The translations under genes and the position numbers were made by a program. The notes below the pieces were generated by a model. It was given only the letters and a program-made list of their open reading frames with translations. It was not told the DNA's origin and did no database searches. This document shows positions 25,981-34,300 of a stretch of 64,000 bases of DNA, piece after piece. Where the stretch lies: the NCBI RefSeq assembly GCF_018860505.1, contig NZ_JAHKPU010000020.1, positions 124,001-188,000 on the forward strand. The letters run 5' to 3'. Source of the stretch: Pacificibacter marinus (lineage in GTDB: Bacteria > Pseudomonadota > Alphaproteobacteria > Rhodobacterales > Rhodobacteraceae). Each line of letters begins with the position of its first letter. Position 1 is the first letter of the stretch.

Positions 25981-26748
25981 ATGACAACAACTCCGCGCCC
26001 CACAGAATTTCGTGAAATGCCGCAATGGCTGTTCGACCTCGACGAGGCGCGTCCTGTCGTCTTACCGTCAAAACCGCCTAGCTATCTGCGAAATCAAAAA
26101 CAAAACCTGCAAGATCGCTTTGTCGACGGCGGCGCGCAAGCCATGCCTGACTATGAATTGCTGGAACTGCTCCTATTTAGGTCTCTGCCGCGCACAGATG
26201 TCAAACCCCTTGCACAAGCTTTGATCGACACCTTTGGCGATTATAATCGCGTGTTGTCCGCACCGATCTCGCGTTTAACCAAAATCGACGGGATTGATCT
26301 GTCCGTTGCGCGTGATCTCAAAATCATTGAAGCCTCAGCACATAGACTGGCCCGTGCTAAAGTCATGCAGCGGCCTGTCATCTCTGGCTGGGATGCTGTG
26401 CTCGACTATTGTCACACAACAATGGCGCACCGTGAAACAGAACAATTCCGCGTGCTCTACTTGGATCGTAAGAATATTCTTATCGCGGACGAAGAACAAG
26501 CAAAGGGCACCGTGGATCATGTTCCGGTCTACCCGCGTGAGGTGGTTAAACGCGCACTGGAACTCAATGCCTCAGCGCTCATTTTGGTCCATAATCATCC
26601 ATCTGGTGACCCAACCCCATCTGATCAAGATATCACCATGACAGGTCAAATTCGGGACGCGGCAGAGGCATTAGACATCCACCTCCATGATCATTTGATC
26701 ATCGGCAAGTCTACTGAGTTGAGCTTTCGCGCGACAGGCTATCTTTAA
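25981..26748 (+). CDS. radC: RadC-family JAB/MPN protein
   Basis: A 255-residue protein. The N-terminal part has a helix-hairpin-helix-like region (ALIDTFGDYNRVLSAPISRL, then LTKIDGIDLS). The C-terminal JAB/MPN domain has the metal motif ILVHNHPSGDPTPSDQDI (His-x-His plus Ser and Asp) preceded by the conserved Glu in the VYPREVV region. The function of the family is unsettled; the old link to recombination repair is doubtful. ATG 25981 is chosen by family start (MTTTPRP); in-frame starts at 25939 (GTG) and 25969 lie upstream. Its 3' end overlaps the convergent next gene by 38 bp. Confidence 0.9.
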   Translation: MTTTPRPTEFREMPQWLFDLDEARPVVLPSKPPSYLRNQKQNLQDRFVDGGAQAMPDYELLELLLFRSLPRTDVKPLAQALIDTFGDYNRVLSAPISRLTKIDGIDLSVARDLKIIEASAHRLARAKVMQRPVISGWDAVLDYCHTTMAHRETEQFRVLYLDRKNILIADEEQAKGTVDHVPVYPREVVKRALELNASALILVHNHPSGDPTPSDQDITMTGQIRDAAEALDIHLHDHLIIGKSTELSFRATGYL

Positions 26749-28315
26749 GTCCATCTCTCACCCAAATTTCGACACGGCGATTGAGGCTGCGTCCCCAGGC
26801 CACATCGTCACAGGCCAGTGGCATGGCCTCGCCAAATCCATGCACCGATGTTTGGAAAAGTTCAATATCGGCGGCCTCTCCGAGTGCAGCCAATACGGAA
26901 TTTCGCACAGCTCCCGCACGCCTTGCAGATAATCGTTCATTGGCCGCGGCTACCCCCTGACCATCTGAAAATCCCGCGAACACCAAGTGCTTGCCATCGT
27001 AAACGCCAGCCTCAACCAATTGCGCCAAAAGCTGCACATTAGAACGACTTTGTGCATCCAATTGTGCCGTGCCACCTTGAAACCGAAATCCCAACGACAA
27101 CCTGCGTGCGCCGTACAAGTCATCTGCGATGGCTTGCAAATCATCGAGCGTAATTTCATCCCCTGCATGGCGAATGGCGTTGGCAAAGCGGCGCCCATGG
27201 TCTCGAAAGGTTAATTCTTCAATGCCCTGATCCACAAACGGAGATCGTGCAACCACGATCTGAGCTGCAGGGGACAACACATAATCTAAAAAATCCCGCC
27301 CAATTTTGGGCAAGCGTCGTGCAGGCGTGTACAAAAACAAAGGCTGCGTCAGCGGGTAGTCTTCGGTTTTAACATCAACGGACACAACATCTGTACGAAA
27401 TCCACACGCACCGGTTAGTCCCAAAACCTTAACCTTGCCAACTGTCGACAATCGCCCAAAAGCCAGCCCATATGGATCATCCTCAGCCGCCTCGACAACC
27501 GCCTGCGTTGTCGGTAAGATCGTTACCCCTGCGGCCAGACTTTTAACGGTGAGTGTCGGTAAAAGTTCAAGCAAAGGCGATCCGTGCTCAATAATCGCTT
27601 CATCCAAGAAAAGCGACACGGGCGCATCTTGCCCACCAATCTCGGACCAATTCTGAATGGTCCCGTTCAGAAGGTTTCCCAAGTTCTCAAGGGAAATCGT
27701 AGACAAAGGATTGGACGGGGACACAATTGGCACGATAGCATCAAGACCCAAGACACGCGCCCGCACTGGATCGCTCAGATCGCCAACGCCAGCAGCTTTA
27801 GCCAGTTCTTTTTCCAAAGCATTGGCTTCGCGTGACGAGACAACAATATCAGTATTTTCAGTAACAAGGTCGGCGAAGCCTTCTTCGGAAGACGTATGCG
27901 CCAATTCAATTTGCGCTGCCGGAAGTCCCGCTACGGCATCTGTCAAAACAACGGTGTATTCCGCCGGCGTCACAGAGACTTCAGTGTTATACCCATAACG
28001 TGCAGCAAAGGCAGAGACCAAGGCTGGGAGCAAAGATGCGGACACGGCACCATCACCAGAAAACCGAATTATGGGATAAAAACTGTTGAGATCGGGGCAA
28101 CCTGGCCCCTCACAATTAACGCCAGACCCATCGAGGGTTAGAATGCCGTAATCCGTATCCACGCGGTAAAATTCGCCATCGAATCCTAGAAAGTTTCCAG
28201 ACACAGACACAGATCCATCACGTGACGTCAATGCAACGTCCTGCGCCAGTACGGGACTCGCCGTGCTACCAGCCAAAAGAAAGACAGCCCACTTCGCCAC
28301 ATGTAGAAAGCTCAT
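26711..28315 (-). CDS. Periplasmic binding-protein/OmpA-domain fusion
   Basis: A 534-residue exported protein. The signal peptide ends near STASPVLAQDV. Residues about 60-345 form a PstS-like solute-binding region: FSGDGAVSASLLPALVSAF, ELAHTSSEEGFADLV, IVPIVSPSNPLSTISLENL and DYPLTQPLFLYTPARR, matching phosphate-binding-protein layout. Residues about 410-530 are an OmpA C-terminal peptidoglycan-binding domain: FAGFSDGQGVAAANERLSAR, VHGFGEAMPLACDD and SLNRRVEIWV, with the key Asp and Arg present. So a ligand-binding module is probably tethered to peptidoglycan. No transporter gene lies nearby, suggesting sensing or storage rather than uptake. Confidence 0.85.
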   Translation of the reverse strand: MSFLHVAKWAVFLLAGSTASPVLAQDVALTSRDGSVSVSGNFLGFDGEFYRVDTDYGILTLDGSGVNCEGPGCPDLNSFYPIIRFSGDGAVSASLLPALVSAFAARYGYNTEVSVTPAEYTVVLTDAVAGLPAAQIELAHTSSEEGFADLVTENTDIVVSSREANALEKELAKAAGVGDLSDPVRARVLGLDAIVPIVSPSNPLSTISLENLGNLLNGTIQNWSEIGGQDAPVSLFLDEAIIEHGSPLLELLPTLTVKSLAAGVTILPTTQAVVEAAEDDPYGLAFGRLSTVGKVKVLGLTGACGFRTDVVSVDVKTEDYPLTQPLFLYTPARRLPKIGRDFLDYVLSPAAQIVVARSPFVDQGIEELTFRDHGRRFANAIRHAGDEITLDDLQAIADDLYGARRLSLGFRFQGGTAQLDAQSRSNVQLLAQLVEAGVYDGKHLVFAGFSDGQGVAAANERLSARRAGAVRNSVLAALGEAADIELFQTSVHGFGEAMPLACDDVAWGRSLNRRVEIWVRDGLKDSLSRESSTQ

Positions 28316-28450
28316 AGCCTACGCCTCATGTAATGACCGATCGAAATCAACCTGCTGACTGTCGGTGTTTGGGGTATTTTTTTCAACTGGGTAAACGTTA
28401 ACAACCGACGTCTGACACGCGAAAAACACAGATTTGGCGGCAAGGGAAAT

Positions 28451-28481
28451 AGAAAAGCCGCTGCTGAGCAACGGCTTTTCT
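28451..28481 (-). terminator. Terminator downstream of secA
   Basis: Read on the minus strand, AGAAAAGCCG / CGGCTTTTCT forms a perfect 10-bp stem around an 11-base loop, 24 bp past the secA stop, with T-rich sequence in and after the stem. Confidence 0.75.
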
Positions 28482-28504
28482 AAATTTCACTTCAGGTATT
28501 TAAA

Positions 28505-31201
28505 CTAAACCGCACCGTGGCAATGTTTGAATTTTTTACCCGACCCACATGGGCAAAGATCATTGCGCGCAGGGTTGCCCCAGCTGGAAGGATCATTTTC
28601 ATCAAAATCACGCGCACCATCTTTAATGTCTTCAACGAGTTGAGAAGCATCAGCTGCACCTGCGGCGGCGGCGGCAGCTTGTTGAGCGGCAATTTTCTGC
28701 ATCAACGCATTGCGCTCTTCTTCATTCATCGGACGAACACGAGACAATTTTTCTGTCACTTCAACACGCAAAGAATCGAGCATATTTTCAAACAACTGAA
28801 AACTCTCGTTTTTATATTCGTTGAGCGGATCGCGTTGCGCATAGCCACGGAAGCCAACAACAGAGCGCAGATGTTCAAGCGTCATAAGGTGATCACGCCA
28901 TTTGCCATCAATAGCTTGAAGCAAAAATTGCTTTTCGATCTGGCGCATCTGAGTCTCGCCGAAAGCTGCCGTTTTTTCAGCCATAGCTTCATCCGACGCT
29001 TTAACGAGGCGCTCAATGATGTCTTCATCATCGACGCCTTCTTCTTCGGCCCAAGTCTTAACCGGAACATCAAGGCCTAAGTTTTCCGAAACAGACACGT
29101 ATAGTTTGTCAACGTCCCATTGATCGGGATAGGACTTCGCTGGAATAGCCTCCTCCACCAAGTCTTCGATAACCTCGTGACGCATATCAGTCACGATTTC
29201 ATTGATGTTCTCTGCTTCCATGATTTCGCGGCGCTGGGAAAAGATCACTTTGCGCTGGTCATTCATAACATCATCAAACTTCAAAAGCTGTTTGCGGATA
29301 TCAAAGTTGCGGCCTTCGACCTTAGCTTGCGCTTTGGCGAGTGATTTATTCACCCACGGGTGCACAATGGCTTCGCCTTCTTTCATACCAAGGGACGACA
29401 ACATTTTATCCAAACGATCTGACCCAAAGATCCGCATGAGATCGTCGTCCAAAGAGAGGAAAAACACCGAACGACCAGGGTCACCTTGGCGACCAGAACG
29501 GCCACGCAATTGGTTGTCAATCCGGCGGGATTCATGGCGTTCCGTCGCGAGTACATACAAGCCGCCCGCTTCGATGACTTTGCGCTTTTCTTCAGCGTGC
29601 TCTGCTTCGATCTGGGCGCGAAGCGCTTCAGGGTCGGCATCAGGATTTGCAGCAAGGGCATCCATGACTTTGAGATCAACGTTACCGCCGAGCTGCACAT
29701 CCGTTCCACGACCCGCCATGTTGGTGGCGATTGTGACGGCACCGAGCTTACCAGCGTCCGCAACAATTTGCGCTTCTTGCTCGTGATGGCGCGCATTCAA
29801 AACTTTGTGTTCAATGCCTTCAGCGGTCAATTTTTCAGACAGCGCTTCGGATTTTTCAATAGAGGTCGTGCCGACAAGAACAGGTTGTTGCTTATCGTTG
29901 GAAAACCGAACAGATTTCAAAACAGCATCGATTTTTTCACGTTCTGACCGATACACACGGTCATGTTCATCAACGCGCTGGATAGGCCGGTTTGTGGGAA
30001 CTTCGACAACACCAAGGTTGTAGATTTCCATAAACTCTTCAGCTTCTGTGGTCGCTGTGCCGGTCATACCAGACAGCGTGCCGTACAGGCGGAAGTAGTT
30101 TTGGAAGGTGACAGAAGCCAACGTAACGTTTTCGGGTTGGATTTTAAGACCCTCTTTGGCCTCAATGGCTTGATGTAGGCCTTCTGACAAACGGCGACCC
30201 GACATCATGCGCCCCGTGTGTTCATCGATCAACATAGCCTCACCATCGCGAACGATATATTGTGTGCCATTTTGGTACAATTTATGTGCGCGAAGGCCTT
30301 GGTTAACGTGATGCACCAAGGTTGTACTTTCTGGGTCGTAGAGGGTCTGCCCCTCTTCCAGTAAACCTGTTTCCAACAAACGCTGCTCAAGAAACTCGTT
30401 GCCGGCTTCTGTAAACGAAATACCGCGCGTTTTCTCATCGAGGTCGAAATGGTCATCTGTCAATTCAGGAATCAACTTGTTGATCGTCACATACAGCTCA
30501 GACCGATCATCCGAAGGGCCCGAAATGATCAAAGGCGTGCGTGCCTCATCGATCAAAATGGAATCGACCTCATCGACAATCGCGAAATTGTGCCCGCGTT
30601 GCATAAGATCGCCAATTTCGGTTTTCATGTTGTCGCGCAGGTAATCAAAACCAAGCTCATTGTTCGTGGCATAGGTCACATCACAATTGTAAGCGGCTTT
30701 TTTGTCTTCAGGCGACAGTTCAGAATGAACGGCACTACAAGTCATGCCCAAAGCAGCAAACACTTTGGCCATCCATTCACTGTCGCGTTTTGCCAAATAT
30801 TCATTGACGGTGACAACGTGAACACCTTTACCAGTCAGCGCATTCAAATATGACGGGAAGGTTGCAACAAGTGTTTTGCCTTCACCTGTTTTCATCTCGG
30901 CGATATTACCCTGATGCAAGAAAATACCGCCTTTAAGCTGTGTATCAAAGGCACGAAGGCCTAGAGCACGACGCGCAGCCTCGCGACAGTTCGCAAAGGC
31001 TTCGGGCAAAATCGCGTCAAGCGCTTCGCCCTTGGCAACGCGATCCTTGAATTCTTGCGTTTTCGCAATCAAGCCTTCGTCACTCAGTTTTTCAAACTCA
31101 GCTTCCAGCGCATTGATTTTCGCCACGATAGGACGAATTGCTTTTACTTTTCGGTCGTTGGGAGTCCCAAAGATCTTTTTGGCGATTGTTCCAACCAGCA
31201 T
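28505..31201 (-). CDS. secA: Preprotein translocase ATPase SecA
   Basis: An 898-residue motor that pushes unfolded preproteins through SecYEG. NBD1 Walker A is [20 protein letters not shown] near residue 105; the DEAD-like motif is [20 protein letters not shown] near 210; NBD2 includes [27 protein letters not shown] and [12 protein letters not shown]. The extreme C-terminus has the zinc-binding [17 protein letters not shown], which binds SecB. ATG at 31201 ([12 protein letters not shown]) is the family start; the frame extends upstream to 31291 without similarity. It is divergent from the parvulin gene. Confidence 0.97.
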   Translation of the reverse strand: MLVGTIAKKIFGTPNDRKVKAIRPIVAKINALEAEFEKLSDEGLIAKTQEFKDRVAKGEALDAILPEAFANCREAARRALGLRAFDTQLKGGIFLHQGNIAEMKTGEGKTLVATFPSYLNALTGKGVHVVTVNEYLAKRDSEWMAKVFAALGMTCSAVHSELSPEDKKAAYNCDVTYATNNELGFDYLRDNMKTEIGDLMQRGHNFAIVDEVDSILIDEARTPLIISGPSDDRSELYVTINKLIPELTDDHFDLDEKTRGISFTEAGNEFLEQRLLETGLLEEGQTLYDPESTTLVHHVNQGLRAHKLYQNGTQYIVRDGEAMLIDEHTGRMMSGRRLSEGLHQAIEAKEGLKIQPENVTLASVTFQNYFRLYGTLSGMTGTATTEAEEFMEIYNLGVVEVPTNRPIQRVDEHDRVYRSEREKIDAVLKSVRFSNDKQQPVLVGTTSIEKSEALSEKLTAEGIEHKVLNARHHEQEAQIVADAGKLGAVTIATNMAGRGTDVQLGGNVDLKVMDALAANPDADPEALRAQIEAEHAEEKRKVIEAGGLYVLATERHESRRIDNQLRGRSGRQGDPGRSVFFLSLDDDLMRIFGSDRLDKMLSSLGMKEGEAIVHPWVNKSLAKAQAKVEGRNFDIRKQLLKFDDVMNDQRKVIFSQRREIMEAENINEIVTDMRHEVIEDLVEEAIPAKSYPDQWDVDKLYVSVSENLGLDVPVKTWAEEEGVDDEDIIERLVKASDEAMAEKTAAFGETQMRQIEKQFLLQAIDGKWRDHLMTLEHLRSVVGFRGYAQRDPLNEYKNESFQLFENMLDSLRVEVTEKLSRVRPMNEEERNALMQKIAAQQAAAAAAGAADASQLVEDIKDGARDFDENDPSSWGNPARNDLCPCGSGKKFKHCHGAV

Positions 31202-31380
31202 ATTCTCTCCACTCGGTGCGTCTTGACAGGATCGTGTGAGAGGGGGGATTGCCCCGCTGCCTGCGAGACCATAAAACGGTTCCGAAGGCACCTCTACCCA
31301 GACCTCAAGCGATGTAAGGGGCCGTGCCTATAGTGTCAATGTTACGCCGCGATAAGTCGGCAACAGGAAGGATATTCCGC

Positions 31381-32223
31381 ATGAAATACCACACAAAAGT
31401 GATCGCTGCTGCCATTTTTGGTGCACTCACCCTCACTTCAGGCGCTTTTGCCGAAGACATATCATCCGATACAGTTGTTGCGACCGTGAACGGTGCGCAA
31501 ATTACGCTAGGCCATGTGATTGCCGCACGCGCCTCGCTTCCTCCCCAATATCAAGAATTAGAAGACGCCCCGTTGTTCGATGGCATTTTAAGCCAAATGG
31601 TACAACAAGAGCTTCTTAAACAATCCGCAGGCGACTTGAGCAAAGCCCTTGCCATTCAAATCGAAAACGAACAACGCATCACAATCGCAGGCTCTGCATT
31701 GCAAGACATCGCGGCCTCTGCTGTCACAGACGAAGCCCTCAAAGCAGCATATGACGCGAAATACGCCGAGTTCGAACCCGGCCGCGAATTCAATGCAGCA
31801 CATATCTTGGTCGAAACAGAAGACGAAGCCAAAGCCCTTATCGCAGAACTTGAAGGGGGCGCAGATTTTAGCCAACTGGCGAAAGATAAATCCACTGGCC
31901 CATCTGGACCTAACGGCGGCGACCTTGGTTGGTTTGGCATTGGCATGATGGTTGCCCCGTTCGAACAGGCCGTCATTGAGATGGAGCCCGGCGCCATATC
32001 TGCGCCTGTCCAAACTCAATTTGGCTGGCACGTGATCAAACTTATCGACAGTCGCCTGCAAGAGGTTCCAGCGTTGAAAACAGAGCGCGATGAACTAGCG
32101 TCAACCATCGAAGACGCGGCTATCTCTGCTCACTTGGCTCAGCTGCAAGCCGGTGCCACTATTGAACTTAGCGAAGGCATTGATCCTGCGTTGATGCGTG
32201 ACGACGCGCTTCTCAACGACTGA
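31381..32223 (+). CDS. Periplasmic peptidyl-prolyl isomerase, parvulin type
   Basis: A 280-residue exported PpiC/SurA-type foldase. A signal peptide (KYHTKVIAAAIFGALTLTSG, cleaved after AFAE) precedes a helical chaperone region (about 25-130) and a parvulin domain (about 140-235): FNAAHILVETEDEAKALIAE, ADFSQLAKDKSTGPSGPNGG, DLGWFGIGMMV and QTQFGWHVIKLID. It catalyses cis-trans proline isomerisation in envelope proteins. GGAAGG lies upstream of the ATG at 31381. Divergence from secA and proximity to argJ and mutT are a usual Rhodobacterales arrangement. Confidence 0.92.
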   Translation: MKYHTKVIAAAIFGALTLTSGAFAEDISSDTVVATVNGAQITLGHVIAARASLPPQYQELEDAPLFDGILSQMVQQELLKQSAGDLSKALAIQIENEQRITIAGSALQDIAASAVTDEALKAAYDAKYAEFEPGREFNAAHILVETEDEAKALIAELEGGADFSQLAKDKSTGPSGPNGGDLGWFGIGMMVAPFEQAVIEMEPGAISAPVQTQFGWHVIKLIDSRLQEVPALKTERDELASTIEDAAISAHLAQLQAGATIELSEGIDPALMRDDALLND

Positions 32224-32269
32224 TTGGCTTCCCTGACAACTTGATATCCTGACAATAAGGACGCCACAT

Positions 32270-33514
32270 ATGGCCAAGATTGACTCTGTCTCCCCTCTCG
32301 CGCCTGCGGGTGGGCTTCCTAATCTGCCCGTCATCGACGGGGTAACCTTTGCCACTTTGGCTGCTGGCGTGAAGTACGAAGGGCGCACCGATGTGATGTT
32401 GGCACAACTCTGCGCGGGCAGTGTAATCGCGGGGACTTTTACCAAATCCTCAACGCGATCAGCGGCTGTTCTTGATTGTCAGGCAAAACTCGGGGGCGAC
32501 ACATCAGATGGCGCCGCAATTCTGGTAAACTCAGGAAATTCAAACGCTTTTACCGGAAAAAATGGACTGGAAGCCGTGGCAAAAATCACGACAGCCGTTG
32601 CTGCCAGTCTAAATCTTGACGAAAAAAGCATCTTCACTTCATCGACGGGCGTCATAGGCGAACGACTGAAGTGGGAACGTATCACGGCAAAGATTGATGA
32701 TCTGAAAACCAGTCTTGCACCCGACCGCATCGCTGACGCTGCACAAGCGATCATGACCACAGATACTTTTGCCAAGGGGGCATCCGCACAGATCACGCTT
32801 GGGGGCCAGCCTGTCAAGATTTCCGGCATAGCAAAAGGGTCGGGCATGATTGCGCCCGATATGGCGACAATGCTGGTGTATATCTTCACCGACGCAAAAA
32901 TCGCGCAACCCTTGCTGCAAAACTTCGTATCACAGGCCACCGATTCGACGTTCAACTGCATCACTGTCGACAGTGATACATCGACGTCTGACACGCTATT
33001 GGTTGGAGCAACAGGGCAATCACCTGCCGCTGAAATCAGTGCCGACACCCCAGAAGCGGCAGAGTTTTTCAACGCCCTGCAAGGGGTGATGCTTGAACTA
33101 TCACACCTCGTCGTCAAAGACGGTGAAGGGGCGACTAAGTTCGTTGAGGTGCAGGTCACGGGTGCGACAAATGAAGACGATGCACGCAAAGTTGCATCTG
33201 CAATTGCAAACTCTCCACTCGTTAAAACAGCCATTGCCGGCGAAGATCCCAATTGGGGTCGCGTTGTTATGGCAGTTGGAAAATCGGGAGCCACAGCGGA
33301 TCGTGACCTTTTGTCCATTTGGTTTGGTGACGTGTTGGTTGCCGAAAACGGCTGGGTGTCACCGACATATTCCGAAGAGGCCGGCGCCAATTATATGAAA
33401 AATGAACATATCGTCGTCAAAATAGACCTCGGATTGGGTACTTCTGAATGCACCATGTGGACCTGTGATTTGACCCACGGATACATTACTATCAACGCCG
33501 ATTATCGGTCTTAA
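32270..33514 (+). CDS. argJ: Bifunctional ornithine acetyltransferase/N-acetylglutamate synthase
   Basis: A 414-residue enzyme of arginine synthesis that transfers acetyl from N-acetylornithine to glutamate. The self-cleavage site is intact: KGSGMIAPDMATMLVYIF with the nucleophile Thr200, giving alpha and beta chains. TSSTGVIGERLKWERI and EDPNWGRVVMAVGKSG are further family motifs. The alpha-chain motif LVNSGNSNAFTGKNG (residues 85-99) forms the substrate pocket. It starts 46 bp after the parvulin gene and is followed 9 bp later by mutT. Confidence 0.95.
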   Translation: MAKIDSVSPLAPAGGLPNLPVIDGVTFATLAAGVKYEGRTDVMLAQLCAGSVIAGTFTKSSTRSAAVLDCQAKLGGDTSDGAAILVNSGNSNAFTGKNGLEAVAKITTAVAASLNLDEKSIFTSSTGVIGERLKWERITAKIDDLKTSLAPDRIADAAQAIMTTDTFAKGASAQITLGGQPVKISGIAKGSGMIAPDMATMLVYIFTDAKIAQPLLQNFVSQATDSTFNCITVDSDTSTSDTLLVGATGQSPAAEISADTPEAAEFFNALQGVMLELSHLVVKDGEGATKFVEVQVTGATNEDDARKVASAIANSPLVKTAIAGEDPNWGRVVMAVGKSGATADRDLLSIWFGDVLVAENGWVSPTYSEEAGANYMKNEHIVVKIDLGLGTSECTMWTCDLTHGYITINADYRS

Positions 33515-33523
33515 AGGTCGCTT

Positions 33524-33922
33524 ATGAAACTCGTTCTCGTCTCCGCCGTGGCCCTCATCGATACCGATGGCCGTGTTTTACTTGCTCAACGGCCGCAAGG
33601 GAAATCCATGGCAGGGTTATGGGAGTTTCCAGGGGGCAAGGTGGAGGCAGGAGAAACGCCAGAGCAGGCCTTGGTGCGCGAACTTCACGAAGAATTGGGG
33701 ATCGAGACATGGAACTCATGCCTCGCCCCACTCACGTTCGCGTCACATACTTATGATGACTTTCATCTATTGATGCCTGTCTTTGCCTGCCGAAAATGGA
33801 ATGGAATTCCCGAGGCGCGTGAGGGCCAAGTTCTCAAATGGGTCAAGCCAAACGCATTGCGTGACTACCCTATGCCCGCTGCCGATATTCCGCTGATTCC
33901 GATTCTTCGGGATTGGCTGTGA
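33524..33922 (+). CDS. mutT: 8-oxo-dGTP diphosphatase, Nudix family
   Basis: A 132-residue sanitising enzyme that removes oxidised guanine nucleotides. The Nudix box starts at GGKVEAGETPEQALVREL and ends HEELGIE (about residues 36-60), with all metal-binding Glu residues. LAQRPQGKSMAGLWEFPGGK is typical of MutT, and the late Trp-Val-Lys segment KWVKPNALRDYPMPAADIPL matches the family. It lies 9 bp after argJ, so it is probably co-transcribed. Confidence 0.92.
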   Translation: MKLVLVSAVALIDTDGRVLLAQRPQGKSMAGLWEFPGGKVEAGETPEQALVRELHEELGIETWNSCLAPLTFASHTYDDFHLLMPVFACRKWNGIPEAREGQVLKWVKPNALRDYPMPAADIPLIPILRDWL

Positions 33923-33945
33923 CAAATTAAATATGTGCCAACGCA

Positions 33946-34022
33946 ACAATTGTGTCTTTTATGCAAAATATGCACAACATTTGTGCGATTATTTTGCGTT
34001 TGAGTAAAATTTGTAAGCACAA
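33946..34022. promoter_or_regulatory. Cluster of TTGTGC/GCACAA-type palindromes upstream of the 40-codon gene
   Basis: Three inverted repeats lie in 77 bp of AT-rich DNA: ACAATTGT (33946-33953), GCACAA-CAT-TTGTGC (33972-33986) and TTGT-AAGC-ACAA (34011-34022). The spacing between centres is about 30 and 38 bp, roughly three and three and a half helical turns. This looks like a multi-site operator for the small gene at 34081; the regulator is unknown. Confidence 0.35.
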
Positions 34023-34080
34023 AATTAACTAATCTGTTCTAGTATGGAAACAATCATAGACAATTGGGGAATTTATTATG

Positions 34081-34203
34081 ATGCGTTCTATCTCTCTCGG
34101 AAAATACATTTCCGTACAAGGTCTCTTTGTTGGCGAAGCTTCTTCAGGTAAAATCATTGTCCGCGTTGGCGACAAGACTTTTGAAGGCAAGCCAATTTCC
34201 TAA
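34081..34203 (+). CDS. 40-residue conserved-looking small protein
   Basis: A short gene found by direct reading. It encodes about 40 residues beginning MRSISLGKYISVQGLF and ending GDKTFEGKPIS. GGGGA lies about 10 bases upstream; a second ATG at 34078 is immediately before, so the product may have one extra Met. The pattern of alternating hydrophobic residues and glycines suggests a small beta-sheet protein; there is no signal peptide or membrane helix. It has its own AT-rich, palindrome-containing upstream region and a perfect terminator 53 bp downstream, so it is probably an independent transcription unit. I do not recognise a function. Confidence 0.7.
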   Translation: MRSISLGKYISVQGLFVGEASSGKIIVRVGDKTFEGKPIS

Positions 34204-34249
34204 GACGAATATATGGCTGAAATAGGCTAATGAAATTCGGTATCACATA

Positions 34250-34281
34250 AAAAAAGGCGGGCCCTAAAGCCCGCCTTTTTT
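34250..34281. terminator. Bidirectional terminator between the small gene and infB
   Basis: GGCGGGC / GCCCGCC (34256-34262 and 34269-34275) with a CCTAAA loop is flanked by six or more A on the left and six T on the right, so it can end transcription in both directions, serving the small gene and the infB operon. Confidence 0.92.
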
Positions 34282-34300
34282 ATTCTTAAGTTAGACCGTA

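Noticed and set aside
32479-33390. Open frame of 303 codons on the minus strand opposite argJ
   Set aside because: The Ser/Ala/Pro-rich composition comes from reading argJ backwards; argJ itself has all family motifs.
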